From contig NC_060020.1 of the NCBI RefSeq assembly GCF_021134715.1, positions 6,572,001 through 6,636,000 of the forward strand: a stretch of 64,000 bases of DNA, written 5' to 3'. Below the pieces are notes generated by a model. That model had not been told where the DNA came from. It was given only the letters and a program-made list of their open reading frames with translations, and did not search any database. The stretch is from Daphnia pulex (Eukaryota; Arthropoda; Branchiopoda; Diplostraca; Daphniidae). A program made the position numbers and the translations under genes. This document shows positions 12,971 through 24,672 of the stretch, piece by piece; the stretch's first letter is position 1, and each line of letters begins with the position of its first letter.

Positions 12971-13350
12971 CTACTTCACACGAATGAAGACTGAAGAGTA
13001 GATGAAGACTGAGCAAGTGATCAAAAATTCAAAAACGTGAATAACGCTCAGCTGTTTCTCTCGGAAGCTGTTCAGCTTGTTCATGAGTTCGTCTGCAAAA
13101 AAGCCAAAAATCAAAGAAAGCGCGCTAAAGCCGCTAATAAACAAAAGCGTACCCGTGGAGGAATAGTAGGCTACCCTTTGGGCACAAACGGGAAGGCAAG
13201 TTAAATTACTTATTAAATATGGAAATATAACCAGAGATGGGAAGTGATGATGCGTATAAAATCTGTTTCTAAAAATAAGAGTGATTATCAAAACGTGATT
13301 TCTTGCAGAAACCTTTTCGTGATTGGCAGGCAATGGCAATCATACTGCAT
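12971..13350 (-). CDS. Small single-pass membrane protein (about 60 aa), hypothetical
   Basis: A model of three exons closes in frame: 13313-13350 (ATG, 12 codons plus 2 bases), a 23-base micro-exon at 13153-13175, and 12971-13092 with two stops in a row (TAGTAG). The protein would begin MQYDCHCLPITKR, contain a charged stretch (DELMNKLNSFREKQL), and end in a hydrophobic helix (VIHVFEFLITCSVFIYSSVF) with a short basic tail, so it looks tail-anchored. I do not recognise it. The last exon and its acceptor (TTTTTTGCAG) are the best supported parts; the micro-exon and start are less certain. It lies on the same strand as the RCCD1-like gene and just before it, so the two may share a transcript. 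Confidence 0.4.
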
Positions 13351-14267
13351 TTCGTTTCTTCGACGATTTCGATTTTGTTTACGTAGACCGTGGAGTCACC
13401 TAGTTTTCTTATTTTAACTAAGTTCAAGTGTAACAGCGTTGGGGTATTTATTCGTTACAACAAAGAGTAAGAACTAAAGCAGCTAGCATTATATATAATT
13501 CCCCTAGTTTTGTAATTATGAGCCAAGTTCAATTAGCCGAATTGTTCCCTTTTGCGATAAAAGATTAGCCTTCATGTGATTGGAGTTTTACGTATGAAAA
13601 CGACCATGCTAACTTTGTCATTGTTTGTTTTTACTTATAAAATATCGTTTTGAAACATAACTTTTTTTTATTTTGGTGACGATGCAGTGCATTTTATTGT
13701 CAAGTAAGTAATCTTACTCTTCTCAGCAAAATGCATAACACAATATTTTCAAATAATTAATTTTTTAATATAATATCGCTTTTTATGAATTTTCGAGCGA
13801 AATTTTAAATTCGCAGAAAGCAACATTGCCCGATTTTCATATAGCATGGAATTTAGTAGATTTGTGAAATTTAGTGAATTCAAAGAAAAAAGAACAAATA
13901 TAATTTATAACCTCGTACTAATTGCACGAATAAACATCACATTATATTTATTGTCTTATTAGTCTTTTTCAAATTAATTCTAATATGAAAACAGACCCAT
14001 CTAGAGGAACAATAAAGTAGTTTAAGCATATTCTGAATTTTGACAGGTGAGTCGTCTGCTATCTGTAGGACATGAATGAAACAAGCAGGAGCCAAAAACT
14101 TGTCGTAATTCCGCTATTTGTGTCATTATTTGTGTGTTGAACTGTTTGAAGGCTCGTATTTATTTCTAGCTAGTAAACCGACATCTCCTTGCGGTTGCTT
14201 TAGCTACAACTTGAGAGACATATAGTCTCGGTGAATAATTGTTCCTTTTGTGTCAGTGACCAGCAAT
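13351..14267. promoter_or_regulatory. Intergenic region with likely 5' UTR intron of the Trc8-like gene
   Basis: AT-rich DNA between divergent genes, presumably holding both promoters. A strong donor (CAG|GTGAGT at 14046/14047) and a good acceptor (TGTCAG ending at 14256), 11 bases before the ATG at 14268, suggest a non-coding first exon ending at 14046 and a 210-base intron in the 5' UTR of the plus-strand gene. I saw no clear TATA box. Confidence 0.4.
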
Positions 14268-16893
14268 ATGTTTTCTACGAGAAATTGGCCGGCATTAGAT
14301 CTTAATCTTAAGGGTGAACATTTTGAGAGCTTCGCATCTGTCGTTCTTCGTGTTCCTGGGCTTATGCTGATTGACCAATGGAGTCATATAAGCTCAGACC
14401 GCCTCTTGCCTCAAACCTCTGATATTATGGATAAATGTTATGCATTTATCTTCCATCTAAGTAACTATAACAAATATAAAATTGTTTTAATTAACATTAC
14501 AATTTTTTTTGTTTTGGTTACAGTGTTAATTCATGGAATAGTAATACTCATTGTTCCACTACCAAAATTGGTCACCATCTACATGCATTACCTAAGTTTG
14601 GCTGCATTAACTGGTGCATCACTTTTATCGAGGCATTTTGTTTTGATCGAGTCCCAAGATTTAGACAAAGATACAACATACACAAAATCTGGTGGTGGTT
14701 CAGTGACTCCTCCAGCAGCCCAGCTACCTTCAGTAATAAATTTCAGTCCTGAATATGCCCTGAAATTTGCTAGAGAGTTTCGGTAAGTTTTGTTTTAATC
14801 TTAAAAGAAGCAATAATATTAAAAGAATTCTCTTCCAATTTTAGACCTCCTGGAATAAGTTCTGAGGTTCCAGCGTACCAATTTGCTGAGCGTACTCTCA
14901 TCGGTATTGGTCTCATCGTTGATCCAATGGAAATGGATCTAGAATGTTTTAGTTTATTGCACCAGTTAGCCGTCTTGTCTGTTCAACTCTTTATCGTATC
15001 CTGCGTCAACTTCTTTCTTGACGTTGAATCAAACTCCAAGCGGGCATTTTTAGCCATCTATTGTTTACCCATAGTAATCCGTCTCTCGGGTTTCGCCCAG
15101 TCCGACCTACTCCTTGTTCATAATTTTGCAACGGCTGCTATCATCCTAGCCGCTATTTACTATGTTCTGTCCTGCGTCCCTGCGATTCTCAGTGAAATGA
15201 GGTTTTTGTACTTGTACGCAGTCCATGAGGTTGAAGCCCTGAGCTTGGCACATTTGGCTATGGACGTATGCTCGCGAATGTTTGTTCCCAGTCAGTTTTT
15301 CGTGTTTTGGCTGGGCCATTGTCTCAACCAACTTCACGCTTTGCTCATTCACCCTGATCTAGTAGCGAATTCCGGCGTCTATTCAGACGAGTGGTACATG
15401 GTTTTCCTTTGCGCTATTTCACAAATTTGTGATTCACCACTAACACTCGCTAGTACGTGCGTCGCCATGTCTTACGCCTCTGCACTAGGCCAAGCCGGAA
15501 TAAAAATATTCATCCAAAACTATCAAGCTTACGCAGCAGAACAAAATCCCCACACCGGTTTGACAGAGGGTCTCACGATGGCTCTTTTGGCCGCTCAAAC
15601 TGGCTTAATTCGTATCAAGATGCCACAACGATTAGCGATTTTCTCCATTATCTTGTTTGTTGTGGTAGCTTCATTAATTCAGTCAGTTTACGAAACAACG
15701 GAGCCAATGTTATTAGCCCTTTCTGCTAACAAGGACCGACACATTGTAAGGCACGTCAAAATCTTGCTACTCTGCGTTTTCCTTTTCGCTTTCCCCCTTT
15801 ACATGACGTTCATCTTGTGTTACATCTTTGATCTCAACTTTTGGACGTTAGTAGTTATCTCCACTTGCGTGATGACTTCTGTCCAGGTGAGTTTCACCAT
15901 CAATATAATGTCAAAGACTAGTTGATCTAATTGTTTTTCTTGTAGGTTGTTGGATTATTAGTGATCTACTGTCTTTTCCTTTACGATTCAACCCGTGAGG
16001 ATGCATGGGAAGCGCTCGATGACGTCATTTACTGTAATTATTACAAAATTTTGAGAAAGATAATAAATAATATGCTTCTTTTCTTTATCTAGACACGCGA
16101 GCTGTAGTTCGATGCTTGGAGTTCATGGTCGCGTTATTCGTCGTCTGCGCTGGCTTCCACGAATCATTAGTTGGCCAGTGGTCGTGGTCAAATAGTGCCG
16201 TCCTGATTGTCCATTGTTATTTTAATGTATGGCAACGATTGCAGACAGGATGGATCTCTTTCCTTCGTCGACGGGAAGCTGTCAAACACATAAACGCTTT
16301 GCCATCAGCCAGCCAAGAACAGTTGGCTACCCACAATGACGTTTGTGCAATTTGCTATCAAACAATGAATGTCACTGGAAGTGTACGTGTCACGCGCTGT
16401 CGCCATTTTTTCCACGGCAATTGTCTTCGAAAGGTAGAGAAAATAATCATTTAAAAAATCACGATCAATTTCACTAACATTCCAAATTTGGTCTCGATTG
16501 AAGTGGCTCTATGTCCAAGAGAAGTGCCCGATGTGTTCTTCGGCCATTACGTTAACTCAAGCAGAGGAGTCATCAGCATCAGCAGGAGCCTCTGAATCTC
16601 CTGCCAACGAAGCCAACAAAACAGCCGGCCAAGATCGCAAAGTTCATTTCTCTTTTGAGAACCAAAGCAGCGGCAGCAGCGAGTCAAACGAAGGAACCGA
16701 GGAGTCGGAAGATGGGGCGTCGCCAAGTCAGAATACAGCGACAGCTTCTACTTCTGCAACTTTTCCTCAGAATCAAAATTTCGATACTCTTTTACACGCT
16801 GCCCAACAAGATGTTCGGCAAGCTAAATTGCGAGGAGCTCAGGCTCGCCACTCACGCAGCAAAAGTGAAAGTCTTGCCCGCATTCTCGAATAG
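14268..16893 (+). CDS. Trc8: Multi-pass RING-H2 E3 ubiquitin ligase, TRC8/RNF139-RNF145 family
   Basis: Five exons: 14268-14782, 14845-15886, 15946-16033, 16093-16433 and 16504-16893. The sum is 792 codons, 791 aa. Residues 1 to about 600 hold many hydrophobic helices, as expected for the TRC8 N-terminal domain in the ER membrane. A RING-H2 follows at about 633-675: CAIC, then CRHFFHGNC, then WLYVQEKCPMC, split by the last intron. The WLYVQ-x-x-CP-x-C ending is typical of RNF139/RNF145. The tail is Ser/Glu-rich and hydrophilic. Family members ubiquitinate ER proteins in ER-associated degradation, and in vertebrates respond to sterols (HMG-CoA reductase, Insig). RNF139 versus RNF145 cannot be settled here. 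The ATG at 14268 follows a likely UTR acceptor. Confidence 0.88.
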
Positions 16894-17451
16894 ATTTATA
16901 GCTGCTGAATATTTGGGATTATCGTGAACCTTGAGATATTCACGCTCTCTTTGTTTAATGTTTGTTGTGCCAAAAACAAACGATCCTGTGTTGACACTAT
17001 AATAATTGAACCTTACTAATTCTTTATTCCAAAATGCTCTGCGCGTGTAATTGCGCTACTTAAAAATGTTGATTTCTTACCTTACGTTTTCTAATCGAGG
17101 TTCTCATAGTTTCTCGTACTTCTTTCTAGCCATCCGTCTGGCTAATCTTATGTTATTTTGATTTCTGGTGATGTAAGAGATGTGATTTTATGTTGGATAT
17201 TTCAATACAAGTCAGTGTGTTTAAACAGCATGTGTAGTTCAAAATTAAACTAAATTTACACGCAATATATTAACCAGTAAATTTCCAAAAGATTGTAGGG
17301 TTAGAACTAAACTAAAAATAATATTAGCAAAACCTTGACTAAATGAACACTAACATCAGCAGCAATACAAATTCTTATATCAAGAAAATCAAACTAAAAA
17401 CTCAAGACACGATTAGACATAGAGGAGAATTTACAGACGAAGGCTATGGAA
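16894..17451. other. Convergent intergenic region (two 3' ends)
   Basis: AT-rich DNA between the stop of the plus-strand RING ligase and the stop of the minus-strand secreted protein. It should hold both 3' UTRs. I saw no further gene and no clear AATAAA on the plus strand. Confidence 0.5.
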
Positions 17452-19600
17452 TCAAAGTTCGTGATGCTCATAGTCCAACCGCATAGACGGAAGAGGTCCG
17501 TTCAGAATCTGATTACAGTTTTCTCGATATTTGGTCTGCAAAAGCAAAGGGCAATGGGTCAGTAAAAGTTATCGGGAGTATCCACTGCATGAAACTTATA
17601 CCTCGCAATCTGTAGTACCATCAAACGCGGCTTTGTACAGAACATCAAATGGTGGCATACCCCTGTTGTTGGTTTTGCTCAGCGCCCAGACAACAACGGT
17701 ACTAGAAAAACCAAAACTTTTAGGTGAAAAACAAGTTTTAATCGTTATTGGTAAGAATGTTACCTCATAGCACGAGTGACTCCTTGTTTAAGACCCTGCG
17801 AACTTCTGGCAGAGTTTGATGGAGCATTTCGTAGGCAAACAATGGTGCGAGCGCATTTCGGAAAACGTGTTGCATACCTGAAGTCAGTCCAAAGTTCCGC
17901 TAGAGGATCAAATACTTCGTTTTTCATCGTATTTCGGATGATCAAAGCTAATTCATTTTCGCTTAGTTTGCGGAAGTCCAAGCGTTCGGATCCGTCAACG
18001 TGCAACAAGGCATTGATTTGCTTTTCAGATTGCTTCAAGTACGGTCTCAAATTGATCTTGGCGTTTAAGTAATCTTCAGAAAGCCGTTCCACTAACACAG
18101 ATAGTGATTCGACGAAATTCTTGGAATCAACAAGTGGATACTTGTTCTGGAACGCAAAAGCATTGAGATAGGTGATTTTACTCTGGAAACTGTCAGGGTC
18201 CAAGAATTCTTGGAGCCAGTGTGCCAATGAAGATGTGGCGCTGTCAGACAACTAATTGAAACGCATTAGAATGGATAAGGATCGGTAAACACACAACAAA
18301 AGCTCACCTGTTGGCGGACATCGTCATTCATCAACAAGTCCAATGTGGTTTCGACATCCATTCCAGTGGTTTTACGTAGAATAGCGTTGATTTCATTCCA
18401 GCTTTTGGCTTCAGTCAACTTAGTCAATCCGGTGTAGTAATCCAGCAAAACGACAGAATCCATGTTGAGAAAGTTAGCTACGATGCGAATGAGCATTTCT
18501 GCAAAGGGATTGGAAGACTTGCTTTTTCGGCTAGCTGGAGCCTCCAAGCCATTTCCCATAAATGCCGAGCCCATTTGAAGAAGCTGGTTCATGTCCATGC
18601 CTGAGTTACCTAATAAAGACATAATGGATTGCAGAGGATTGTCTTGACCGGCATTACCACCGCTGAAAAGAGAGGCCATTTGCAGCATCGCACTCAGATC
18701 AGGACCACTATTTGCATTCTTCTTTTTCCCAGAGTTGTCCATATTCTTAATGTATGCAGATGCCATGTTTGCAACGATGTCTAGAGTTGGATTATTTCCT
18801 TCCTGTCCCAACAACTTTTTGGCCATGCCAACCAGGGCGTCAAGTGGTTCTTCCTTCTTGTATGGTTTCTTGTTGGATTCTTTTCTTTTTTCTGAAGAAG
18901 AGGATTTCTTGCTGGTTTGATAAGGTTTTGGATCGTGTTTCGGAGGCAGAAGCTTCTCTTCTGGTTCATCAAGTTCATCCTCTGCCACTTGTAACAGATA
19001 TTCCGCATCATTTCTAAGAATATGTTCCTGGTTGCTAGAGGAGGGTGTTCCATTGGATTCTGAAAGGCCTAATAACTGATCGACGGATTCTTTAATATTT
19101 TTCGACATAGGACCTTCTGGCATATCATGGTGGTGTTCATGAGGAACGGAAGGCTCATCTCCATGTTTCTCGTTGCACTTCAAGTTATTCTGGAACTTCT
19201 TTGCCTTGTCATCAGAGTCATCTGTTGGAAGGGCGTTGTCGTCAAAAATTAAGCTTTCTAGATCTTCCTTCCAAGATTCAAGCAGACCCTTTTCCTTGAT
19301 TGCCTTAAGAATAGATCTTCTCTTTTCCAGCTCTGTGGGTTGGCTTGCACTGATGTCGCCAACAACTTGGCTGGCCACTTTCCGCAGCTCAGCAGGTGGG
19401 ATGTTTTTAAGAAGCGCTTGAAGCTTTTCAATTTCTAAATTTGAAAACAGAGAATCAAGGGCATCGGCTCTCTTTCCTTGCGAAGAATCCCAGCCATGCA
19501 TTTCCGCTTCATGGGATACGACGAACGGTGCTGTCACGCATATCACTGCCAGGAAGTACAACCACCCAACAGGTGTGTGCCGGGTTTCTGGGCGACACAT
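17452..19600 (-). CDS. Secreted protein of unknown function (654 aa)
   Basis: Four exons: 18308-19600, 17764-18251, 17602-17701 and 17452-17535, all in phase. The start at 19598-19600 gives a signal peptide (GWLYFLAVICVTAPFVV, about residues 12-28). The first 430 residues are polar and low-complexity: acidic helices, a His cluster (HEHHHD at 154-159), a Lys/Ser-rich block near 235-260, and a Met/Gln/Gly-rich stretch near 310-370 that could form amphipathic helices. The C-terminal 200 residues are more ordered and hold the few cysteines (FPKCARTIVCLRN, GTTDCE, ENCNQIL), together with GMPPFDVLYKAAFDG, which looks like a conserved core. I do not recognise the family. It is probably an extracellular or luminal protein. 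Confidence 0.75.
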
Positions 19601-21305
19601 GACGGTATTTCTCCAAACGATCCTAACAAAAAAAACTCATTTATATACTACAATAGTACCACAATATTTAGTACAATGTATGGGACAAAACTATAATCTT
19701 TGAATAGGAAAATCTAAAAAAAAAAACATATGCTTTAAAAATCTGTAGAAATAGAGATACTAAAACCAGTGGTATATAAAGCCAAGTGATATCCATATAA
19801 CGATGAATAAATAAAAGAAACAGAGAACACACAGCAAGCAAGAAACAATTGCGAGAAAACAAAATGAAAAAAGAAACATGCTCAGACTAGAAATAAATGA
19901 AAATAAAAACAAATTGCATACCAAGTTTTCAAAATTGAAGACCTTGTAGAGAACTAGAATCTGTACTGTTAATAAGCTGCACAATGAGGAATCCACCCAC
20001 TCAGCTTAAGTATACACTAGTATGAAATCTGTAAAATGATGAAACATGTAAAGGTTTACTATGTGAATTCTAGAAAAGTGAAACAATGACGTGTCTCTCG
20101 TGTGTTGGTTCAGAATGAACACTCCTTACCGTGATTCTTGCAGTCTTGCTGTTGCAACTCGACAACACTTCTCAGAGTACCAGTCGATACCGGCTTCTCT
20201 CGTCGAATAACAAACTCGAACTGTCAAATTTTAGGAAAATAATACGAGGACTCAGTGTCAAGGACAGCTTTCCCCCGAGTCCTCGCCGCGGGCTTCAAAT
20301 GCCATTGAACCCACGGGTAGTGCTGTGTTCGGCATTTAAAAATATAGGTTTTTTTGCTGTTGTTTTTTTTTCAGATGGTTCTCTGGAATGAAAAGAACAA
20401 AAAGTCCAACACAGCAAAAACATTTTTTTTAATTCTCTAAAACTGAAAATAATTTTTTATTATTTTTAGAAATTATTATTTGTCGATATTAAGAAAAGAC
20501 GACACCTTCCCGTTTTTTATCAGCGATTTTAAAATTTATATTAAAGAAATCTTTTGATTAAAGAATTGAAGGTTAACAGTTGAAAGTAATCTGCGTTGTA
20601 GCTTGTAGGCCTATGATCTCTTATAACGAATTGTATTTTTTAAAAACATAAAATGAACTAAAGAAGTCCTAGGATTACATTCGTGTGTTAACCGGAAACC
20701 CACCTGAAGGGCTGAAGAGATAGTAAATTGCATAGCCGCCGTAACGGTATTCTTTGGAACTCAATATAAAGGAAACTTTTCTTACATCAAACCGGATACA
20801 AGTGACGGAAAAAGGTTCGATTCACTTTTACGACAAAACTGGATTGAACTACCGAAACTACTGTAATCGTTTGCTTGCTTACGGAAACGGAACACGTAAC
20901 AAAATTAACTCTATTTTTTGGGGAGTGCATCAAGAAACATTGTACCACCACCTCAACGTATCCCTTATTCAATATACAATTTTGCAGCACTTGGACTGCA
21001 GGCCCGATTCGGACGAGTTCGCTTTCAAAAGTGTATATGCCGACCGACCGCACACAAACAGATGGGATAAAACTTCCTGTATAAGGATAATTGATTGGTA
21101 GCTTGGATCAATACAAAGTCGTATTATATAGAGCCGCCACCGGGTACTCGGCCAAGTAACAACTCTCTTGATGTCAACAAAAAACCAATAGACACCAACA
21201 AGAAACCAGTTGCCACATGGTTGTATTACGATACCAAAATGCAAAGTCATGACTAAGAAAGTTATAGAAATTGAACAAGTTCTAATCTTAAGATTGAACA
21301 AATCT
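19601..21305. other. Intergenic region upstream of the secreted-protein gene
   Basis: Holds the presumed promoter and 5' UTR of the secreted protein gene and the 3' flank of the next minus-strand gene. The open frames at 20754-21101 (plus, no ATG) and 20787-21053 (minus) overlap each other and have no recognisable content. GC content rises locally near 20270-20330. Confidence 0.45.
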
Positions 21306-22643
21306 CTAATCTCTCTTGGATTGGGCACAAGTGCAAAAAATTTTAACAATTGGCCAGCGCGCAGATGCTTCTTCTTGGTACCTGAGCTTCTCGTACGGAT
21401 GATTTTCTTTGATGTGGTTTCCAATAAGATCGGCCCAGCAAGGTGGAATTTGCAAACGAACCTGTTTCCAACTCGTCGTCTGTCGACGATCAGCCAGTTG
21501 CGAAGGAGGAGTTGCTTCCGCAATTGGCTGTATCGGTAGGTCAACAGAGTTAGAAAGTGAATCACTATCGATAAACAACTGTTTCCGCAAGTTCCGGTAG
21601 CGAGCGGGGGATCTGGTCTCAACGACATTCCAAGATGAAAGCTGAGGTCGACGATGAGATCGTAGGGTTCGTATGACATCTCGACGCGCCTTTTTCTCGG
21701 TTGGAGTGATAAAGGGCGTAGGAAAGCGCTCTCGAAGAACTTTTTGAAATTCAATTAGTGGAGGAGTGCGTGATGGAGTTGGAAAATTGGCTGGATTTTC
21801 CACCTGATGCTTAACAGATAAGCAAACGTCAGTGGTTTCGGTTATGGGAGGATTCACATTTGTCACCAATTTCACATTATGCGAGTCTTCAGGTGTTTGG
21901 ATGGCTGGTTCTTCTATTAAATTTTGTTTTCGACAGAGAAATTAGGTCAAGATACTTTTGTTTGAATTTAACAAAGAGATTACCTGAAAGTTCATCAGAA
22001 AGCAGGGAATTCACACTGGTCACGAATGCTAGTGTGCGATGCCATGGAGTGATGTGAAGAGTTGGATGAATAGGCAATCTATTTAGAAATCTAACTATTT
22101 TCGCCTCAAATTCCTTCTGACAGTCACCGAGTCTGCTTAAAAATAACTTTGCTAAAAACTAGCTAATTATTTGTGATTATCAATCTTTATTACCTCGATT
22201 GTTGTCCTACTAATTCAAAAAATGTATAAATCAGTGGTGTTATTTTAACATCAAAATCAGGTAATGCCTATTAAGAATTAGTGAAGTAAAACCTTGTAAT
22301 ATGTTTTAAAACCAATATAATATAAATACCTTATCTGAAGATGCATGGATTTCATTCAAGATAAAAACAAACTCTTCGAGTAATTCCACAAATTTGTTGG
22401 TATGTTGCAGGGATTCAACATTAGCATTTTCATTTCGTATCAACCTGGTATAATACTTTTGGTCAAATTGCACAAGCAGTAATCAGATTGGAAAAGACAA
22501 GAGTACCTGACTGAAAGTGTAATCAATGATTCGAGTTGGTTGAGGAAATCGTTTTTTTCCAAAGTAGCCTTAATTAAAAGGTTCAATGGCATATAGACTT
22601 CTCTAGACCAAGTTATTTCTGCACACAGAAATTTAAAACTCAT
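21306..22643 (-). CDS. Protein of unknown function with Pro-directed Ser/Thr sites (360 aa)
   Basis: Five exons: 22507-22643, 22330-22444, 22194-22267, 21984-22132 and 21306-21913. The phases agree and sum to 361 codons. The first half (about 160 residues) is predicted helical and hydrophobic-polar, with no signal peptide or membrane helix. The second half is basic and disordered, and rich in possible proline-directed kinase sites (FPTPSRTPP, FPTPFITPTEKK, SPARYR). A more conserved-looking end follows (KQVRLQIPPCWADLIGNHI). Such a layout is common in nuclear or cell-cycle regulated proteins, but I do not recognise the family and infer no function. The start is the first ATG and is followed by a clean first exon. 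Confidence 0.65.
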
Positions 22644-23161
22644 GGCGGAACTATAATCTACGAAATTTTTAAGTAGCTTTACCGACGTCGACTCAGCACT
22701 TCTTCACTCGCAAGATTTTTTTTTTTTTTTACTATTGTATTGAAACTTGAACTGGCGGGGGAAGGGTAAGCAATTCGCTTTGTTGCCAGTTTTCCTCTGA
22801 GAGGCAGAGCTTTCTCAAAGATGGTCTTCTCTCTTCTGTCTTCTTGGCTCCTCCTCTTTAGCCCTCAAGGGAATTTTTGCCGGAAGTTCCAAAGAAAACA
22901 ACACGGGATCAAAATCAATCGGGGGGGAAGGATGCTAATAATCAACTTTAAACCTATCAGAAAGTAATTCGATTGTTTAATATCGTTTATTTATTGTTTT
23001 ATATTGTTAGCTTCGTATTGTTTAACGATGACAATTTTCGTAAATAGTGAATGAAAACAGTAACACTGAATTGTATGCGGATCACAGTAAATTTAAATTT
23101 GTATAATCTAATTTTTATAATCCCTTTGGCAGGGGGGCGTCTCTAGAGTCGCGCTGGCTAT
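22644..23161. other. Intergenic region between the unknown gene and the Artemis-like gene
   Basis: Contains the upstream flank of the unknown minus-strand gene, including a poly-T run near 22708-22720, and the 3' flank of the Artemis-like gene. I see no gene in it. Confidence 0.5.
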
Positions 23162-23221
23162 GGCCTGGGTTCCCACGCAGCCGGTGGCCTTGGTTCCCAC
23201 GCGGCCAGTGGCCTTGGTTCC
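23162..23221. repeat. 24-bp tandem repeat, 2.5 copies
   Basis: Two near-identical 24-base units followed by a half unit (unit start GGCCTTGGTTCCCACGC), differing at only a few positions. The array sits directly after the stop codon of the Artemis-like gene (stop 23224-23226), in its 3' UTR. It is GC-rich, unlike its surroundings. Read on the minus strand in one frame, it stays open and repeats a Gly-Thr-Lys-Ala-Thr-Gly block. Confidence 0.8.
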
Positions 23222-23223
23222 AA

Positions 23224-24558
23224 TCAATCATCATTGTTTCGGGAACGGAATTGACTGGTGGGCATTGCAACTTTGCAGTCTAAAAGTTGAGCAATCTTTA
23301 AAAAAAAAGAAAATGCTAAATGCAACTGTGATAAAGTGATCAAGACTTACTAAAAGAAAGACCTTTTCTTTTGTGACGAGATCAGGCTTAGCGATCGGCG
23401 TAACCTTAATACGCGGTTGAAGTGTTTGTACCATATCTTGAATCTCTTCCAGTGAAGAATGCATCGAAAACAGGACTCGCTGGATTCCACCTTCCTCACC
23501 AACCAAAACTCTATTGTCGATGTTTTTTCCCGCCATCAAATGCCACTGAGTTGACAACCGAATTGTGAGCACCTTGTTTGAATCCTTAAAAAAGGGTGAC
23601 TGTTTCTTTGATGACATCTGTAATTAAAGTCATTAAACGATTGTGAAATCCAGGGAGGACAAGAACAAAAAGCACTGACCATGGTTTCACAGGCATGAAT
23701 GCTGGTCGTCCGTTGCCGACTAATCGCGTTTTTAATATCGGACAAATTACTGTAAATTTGATGTTTAAAATCTGAAGTGTGCACTTGCAGCTTCAATTTT
23801 CGATAAACTTCAACGAATAGAAATTCTGCCCCGAAACCTCTTCCAGCTAGAGTAAATAATACCTTGTGCTCTGAACTTTTAGCAATCCAACTGCTGACCA
23901 AATCTATTGTAATATCTACACTTGTCTGTCTTGAAGGAAAAGTCTTTGCTGAATCAGTACAAAATGTGCAATCCAGGTATACATGATCAATAGTCTTCAA
24001 CCCATATTCTGGTCTGGAAGGATTTGACATAAAAGGCTTGAATTTTCTACTGTCTCCTTTAGCTATCCTGAAATCACCAGTGTACAATACTGTACCAAAT
24101 GGACCTTCATATAAAAACCTAGAATAATAGCTATGAAAAATCACATAATAAATAACAACCAAAATTAAACCTTACATTACACTTCCAGGACAATGACCAG
24201 ATGGAATTGAAGTAAAACAAAATCCAATTTTGCTTGAATTATCATCAGAGCAATAACCCCAGGAAAATCAATTTTGACAGTATGGTCTAACTCTAGTTCT
24301 TTCAAATATGGGGCTAGCTTTGAGTAAATTGGCCAATCAATGAGAATTTTTTTTTGTAGTGCCACTACAATAAATGAAAAGGCCAGGTTTGATCCGAACA
24401 GTATGATACAAATCGTGTGAATCCAATCCCTTCATATGATCTATATGAAGTACAAATATAAATTAAATTTCATAAATATACATTTAATTGTGTAAAGTAC
24501 AAATACCAGCGTGGCAATGAAATAGAAACAAAGCCAAGGATGTTGTGTGGGATTTCAT
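23224..24558 (-). CDS. DCLRE1C: Artemis/SNM1-family nuclease (metallo-beta-lactamase/beta-CASP), with frame breaks
   Basis: Five exons: 24507-24558, 24176-24440, 23680-24118, 23351-23617 and 23224-23295, about 364 codons. The metal-binding motifs of the fold are present: HCHADHMKG across intron 1 (HxHxDH), SGHCPGSVM, VLYTGDFR, DHVYLDCTFC, and the beta-CASP SIHAC motif. Artemis opens hairpins and trims DNA ends in non-homologous end joining. It ends soon after the nuclease core, without the long regulatory tail of vertebrate Artemis. Exon 2 needs two compensating one-base shifts: a run of nine A (eight expected, near 24350) and a missing base near 24255-24275. The N-terminus is also uncertain: a likely family start (MTVNSESQFQGVIDEIP) lies in another frame just upstream at about 24600. 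These may be sequence errors, or the gene may be decaying. Confidence 0.75.
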
Positions 24559-24672
24559 CAATGACCCCTTGAAATTGACTTTCTGAGTTGACTGTCATTT
24601 TAATGAAGACCCATTTTGAGGTAAAATTTTAAATGCACTATTTCTCATACAAAATAAAGCGATTTCGAAGAT

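Noticed and set aside
18735..19421. Several plus-strand frames
   Set aside because: Shadows of the long first exon of the secreted protein on the minus strand.
20754..21101. 115-codon plus-strand frame
   Set aside because: No ATG start, overlapping minus-strand frames, and no recognisable motif.
20969..21754. 261-codon minus-strand frame
   Set aside because: It overlaps the well-supported last exon of the unknown gene (21306-21913) in another frame, and below that exon it has no family signature.
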